Notes under the pieces: generated by a model
Told to the model about the DNA's origin: nothing
Databases searched by the model: none
Seen by the model: the letters and a program-made list of their open reading frames with translations, nothing else
Translations under genes and position numbers: made by a program
Assembly: GCA_964017235.1 (NCBI GenBank)
Contig: OZ024929.1
Location: 24,487,464 to 24,551,463 of the forward strand
DNA: 64,000 nt
From: Sabellastarte sp. h YS-2021
Taxonomy: Eukaryota > Annelida > Polychaeta > Sabellida > Sabellidae
Direction: 5' to 3'
Part shown: positions 50,901 to 53,900 of the stretch, in pieces
Layout of the letters: every line of letters begins with the position of its first letter
Numbering within the stretch: the first letter of the stretch is position 1

Positions 50901-53900
50901 GGTTACAGTGTGATTTGCTGTGTGTCTGAATAGAATAGATCTAACCAGTATATCTGTGTACACAGCAGTTTACAAAACATTGTAAACAGAAATACCAGCA
51001 CAAGCACTGTTAACAGAGTATAGTTGGTTTGAGGTCTGCAAGTGCAATATTACAAGACAAGAGATTAACAAGACTTCTTTTTTTATCTCCCGCCTGCGGC
51101 CGAAGGCCGTGGTCAGGAGATTATAAAACGCTTTCTGTCCGTGCGTCCGTCCGTTCATCATGTTTTTACATAAACCTTAATATCTTATTCATTTATAAAG
51201 ATATCTCCACCAAATTTGCAGGGAATGTTTATGCCTATGAAAACCTTTCTCTGCCAAATTTTAGCCTCATTTTGAAAAACAAAATGGCCACCATAGATAA
51301 TTGTTAGAAAATCATAAAGGTGCTCTAAATCTTGAAATATTCCAGCTAGCTTCGCCAAATTTGAACAAAAGCTATATGGCTAGAAAAAGCTAGCCTGATA
51401 TTAATTTTGGCCTAGTTCAAAAAACAAAATGGCCGCCATATCACGTTTAATGTCAAATGGGGTTATCCTATTAAAAAGGCCTTATATCTCCCCTAATATT
51501 GCTCCTAGAGGTTTCGAATGTGAAACAACTTGCAGGAAGTCATGGCCTGGGAATCTTTCCCAGGTGTTGAATTTCACCTTTGACCCCTGCTTCAAGGTTA
51601 AATGGGATCATCACACTAAAATGTCCTTATTTCTCCCTTATTATTGGTGCTGTGGCTTCAGAATATAAAGACAGACCATCAAAAGTCCTGGCCTTCAAAT
51701 GTTTTGCCTGAGAAAAATTTTGGCCTTATTTTGAAAAACAAAATGACTGCCATAGCCAATTATTTAAAAATCATTAAGATGCTCTAAAACTTGAAATATT
51801 GCAGCTAGGTTCATCAAATTTGTGCAAAAGATATATGGCTAGGAAAGTTAGCCTGATAGTAATTAAGCGTCCCACGAGGGACGCTCGTTTGTATATGGGA
51901 GAAGCGACTCCGCCGGATCCGGAACTTAAAAAGTGTTTCAGCTATTCACATGAAAGTTGGCAAGTAGGTTCATTATATAGATGTCTGGAAATCATTAACT
52001 TTTGGAAGTGATCCAATACAAAATGGCTGACTTATTAATGATTAACTAAACGTCACTATTTTTCTTAACGCTGAAAATGCAAAAACGCATTTATCTCGGA
52101 AACGGAGCGAGATTTTTGACCCACAGGGTATTTTCAGAGCCTACTGGCGAGTTTTTGCAAAAATCATTTTCCCGCCACTTTTGGCGGCCATCTTGAATTT
52201 CTGCGCAAACGCAAAAACGCGTTTATCTCGGAAACGGTGCGAGATAGAGCGATTTCAACGAAATTTTTGAGGCGCAGGGTATCTGTGGAGTCTACTGGCG
52301 ACTTTTCACAAAAATTGTTTTCCCGCCACTTTTGGCGGTCATCTTGAATTTCTGCGTTAAACACAAAAACGTATTTATCTCCGAAACAGAGCAAGATAGA
52401 GCGATTTCGACGATATTTTTGATCCGCAGGGTATCTGCGGAGTCTATTGGTGACTTTTCGCAAAAATCATTTTCCCGCCACTTTTGGTGGCCATCTTTAA
52501 TTTCTGCGTTAAACGCAAAAAAACATGTTTATCTAGGAAACCGAGCAAGATTGAGTTTTGACCCACAGGGTATCTGCAGAGTCTACTGGCGACTTTTCTC
52601 AAAAATTGTTTTCCCGCCACTTTTGGCGGCCATCTTGAATTTCTGTGTAAAATGCAAAAATGTGTTTATCTCTGAAACGGAGCGAGATAGAGCGATTTCG
52701 ACAAAATATTTGACCCACAGGGTATGTGCAGAGTCTACTGGCATTATTTCGCAAAAAAAATGATTTCCTGCCACTTTTGGCAGCCATCTTGAATTTCTGT
52801 GTTAAACACAAAAATGTGTTTATCTCGGAAATGAAGCGAGATAGAGCAATTTCGACGAACTTTTTGACCCACAGGGTATCTACAGAGTCACAATTTTTCT
52901 TAATGCTGAAAACGCAAAAACGCATTTATCTCGGAAACGGAGCAAAATTTTTGACCTGCAGGGTATTTTCACATTCGCAAAAGTCATTTTCCCGCCACTT
53001 TTGGCGTCCATCTTGAATTTCTGCGTTAAACGCAGCATTTATCTCGGAAACGGTGCGAGATAGAGCGATTTCGACGACATTTTTGAGTATCTGTGGAGTC
53101 TACTTTTTTTCTCAAAAAAATGTTTTCCTGCCACTTTTGGCGGCCATCTTGAATTTCTGTGTTAAACACAAAAATGTGTTTATCTCAGAAACAAAGCGAG
53201 ATAGAGCGATTTCGACAAACTTTTTGACCCACAGGGTATCTACAGAGTCACAATTTTTCTTAATGCTGAAAACGCAAAAACGCATTTATCTCGGAAACGG
53301 AGCAAAATTTTTGACCTGCAGGGTATTTTCACATTCGCAAAAGTCATTTTCCCGCCACTTTTGGCGTCCATCTTGAATTTCTGCGTTAAACGCAGCATTT
53401 ATCTCGGAAACGGTGCGAGATAGAGCGATTTCGACGACATTTTTGAGTATCTGTGGAGTCTACTTTTTTTCTCAAAAAAATGTTTTCCTGCCACTTTTGG
53501 CGGCCATCTTGAATTTCTGTGTTAAACACAAAAATGTGTTTATCTCGGAAATGAAGCGAGATAGAGCAATTTCGACGAACTTTTTGACCCACAGGGTATC
53601 TACAGAGTCACAATTTTTCTTAATGCTGAAAACGCAAAAACGCATTTATCTCGGAAACGGAGCAAAATTTTTGACCTGCAGGGTATTTTCACATTCGCAA
53701 AAGTCATTTTCCCGCCACTTTTGGCGTCCATCTTGAATTTCTGCGTTAAACGCAGCATTTATCTCGGAAACGGTGCGAGATAGAGCGATTTCGACGACAT
53801 TTTTGAGTATCTGTGGAGTCTACTTTTTTTCTCAAAAAAATGTTTTCCTGCCACTTTTGGCGGCCATCTTGAATTTCTGTGTTAAACACAAAAATGTGTT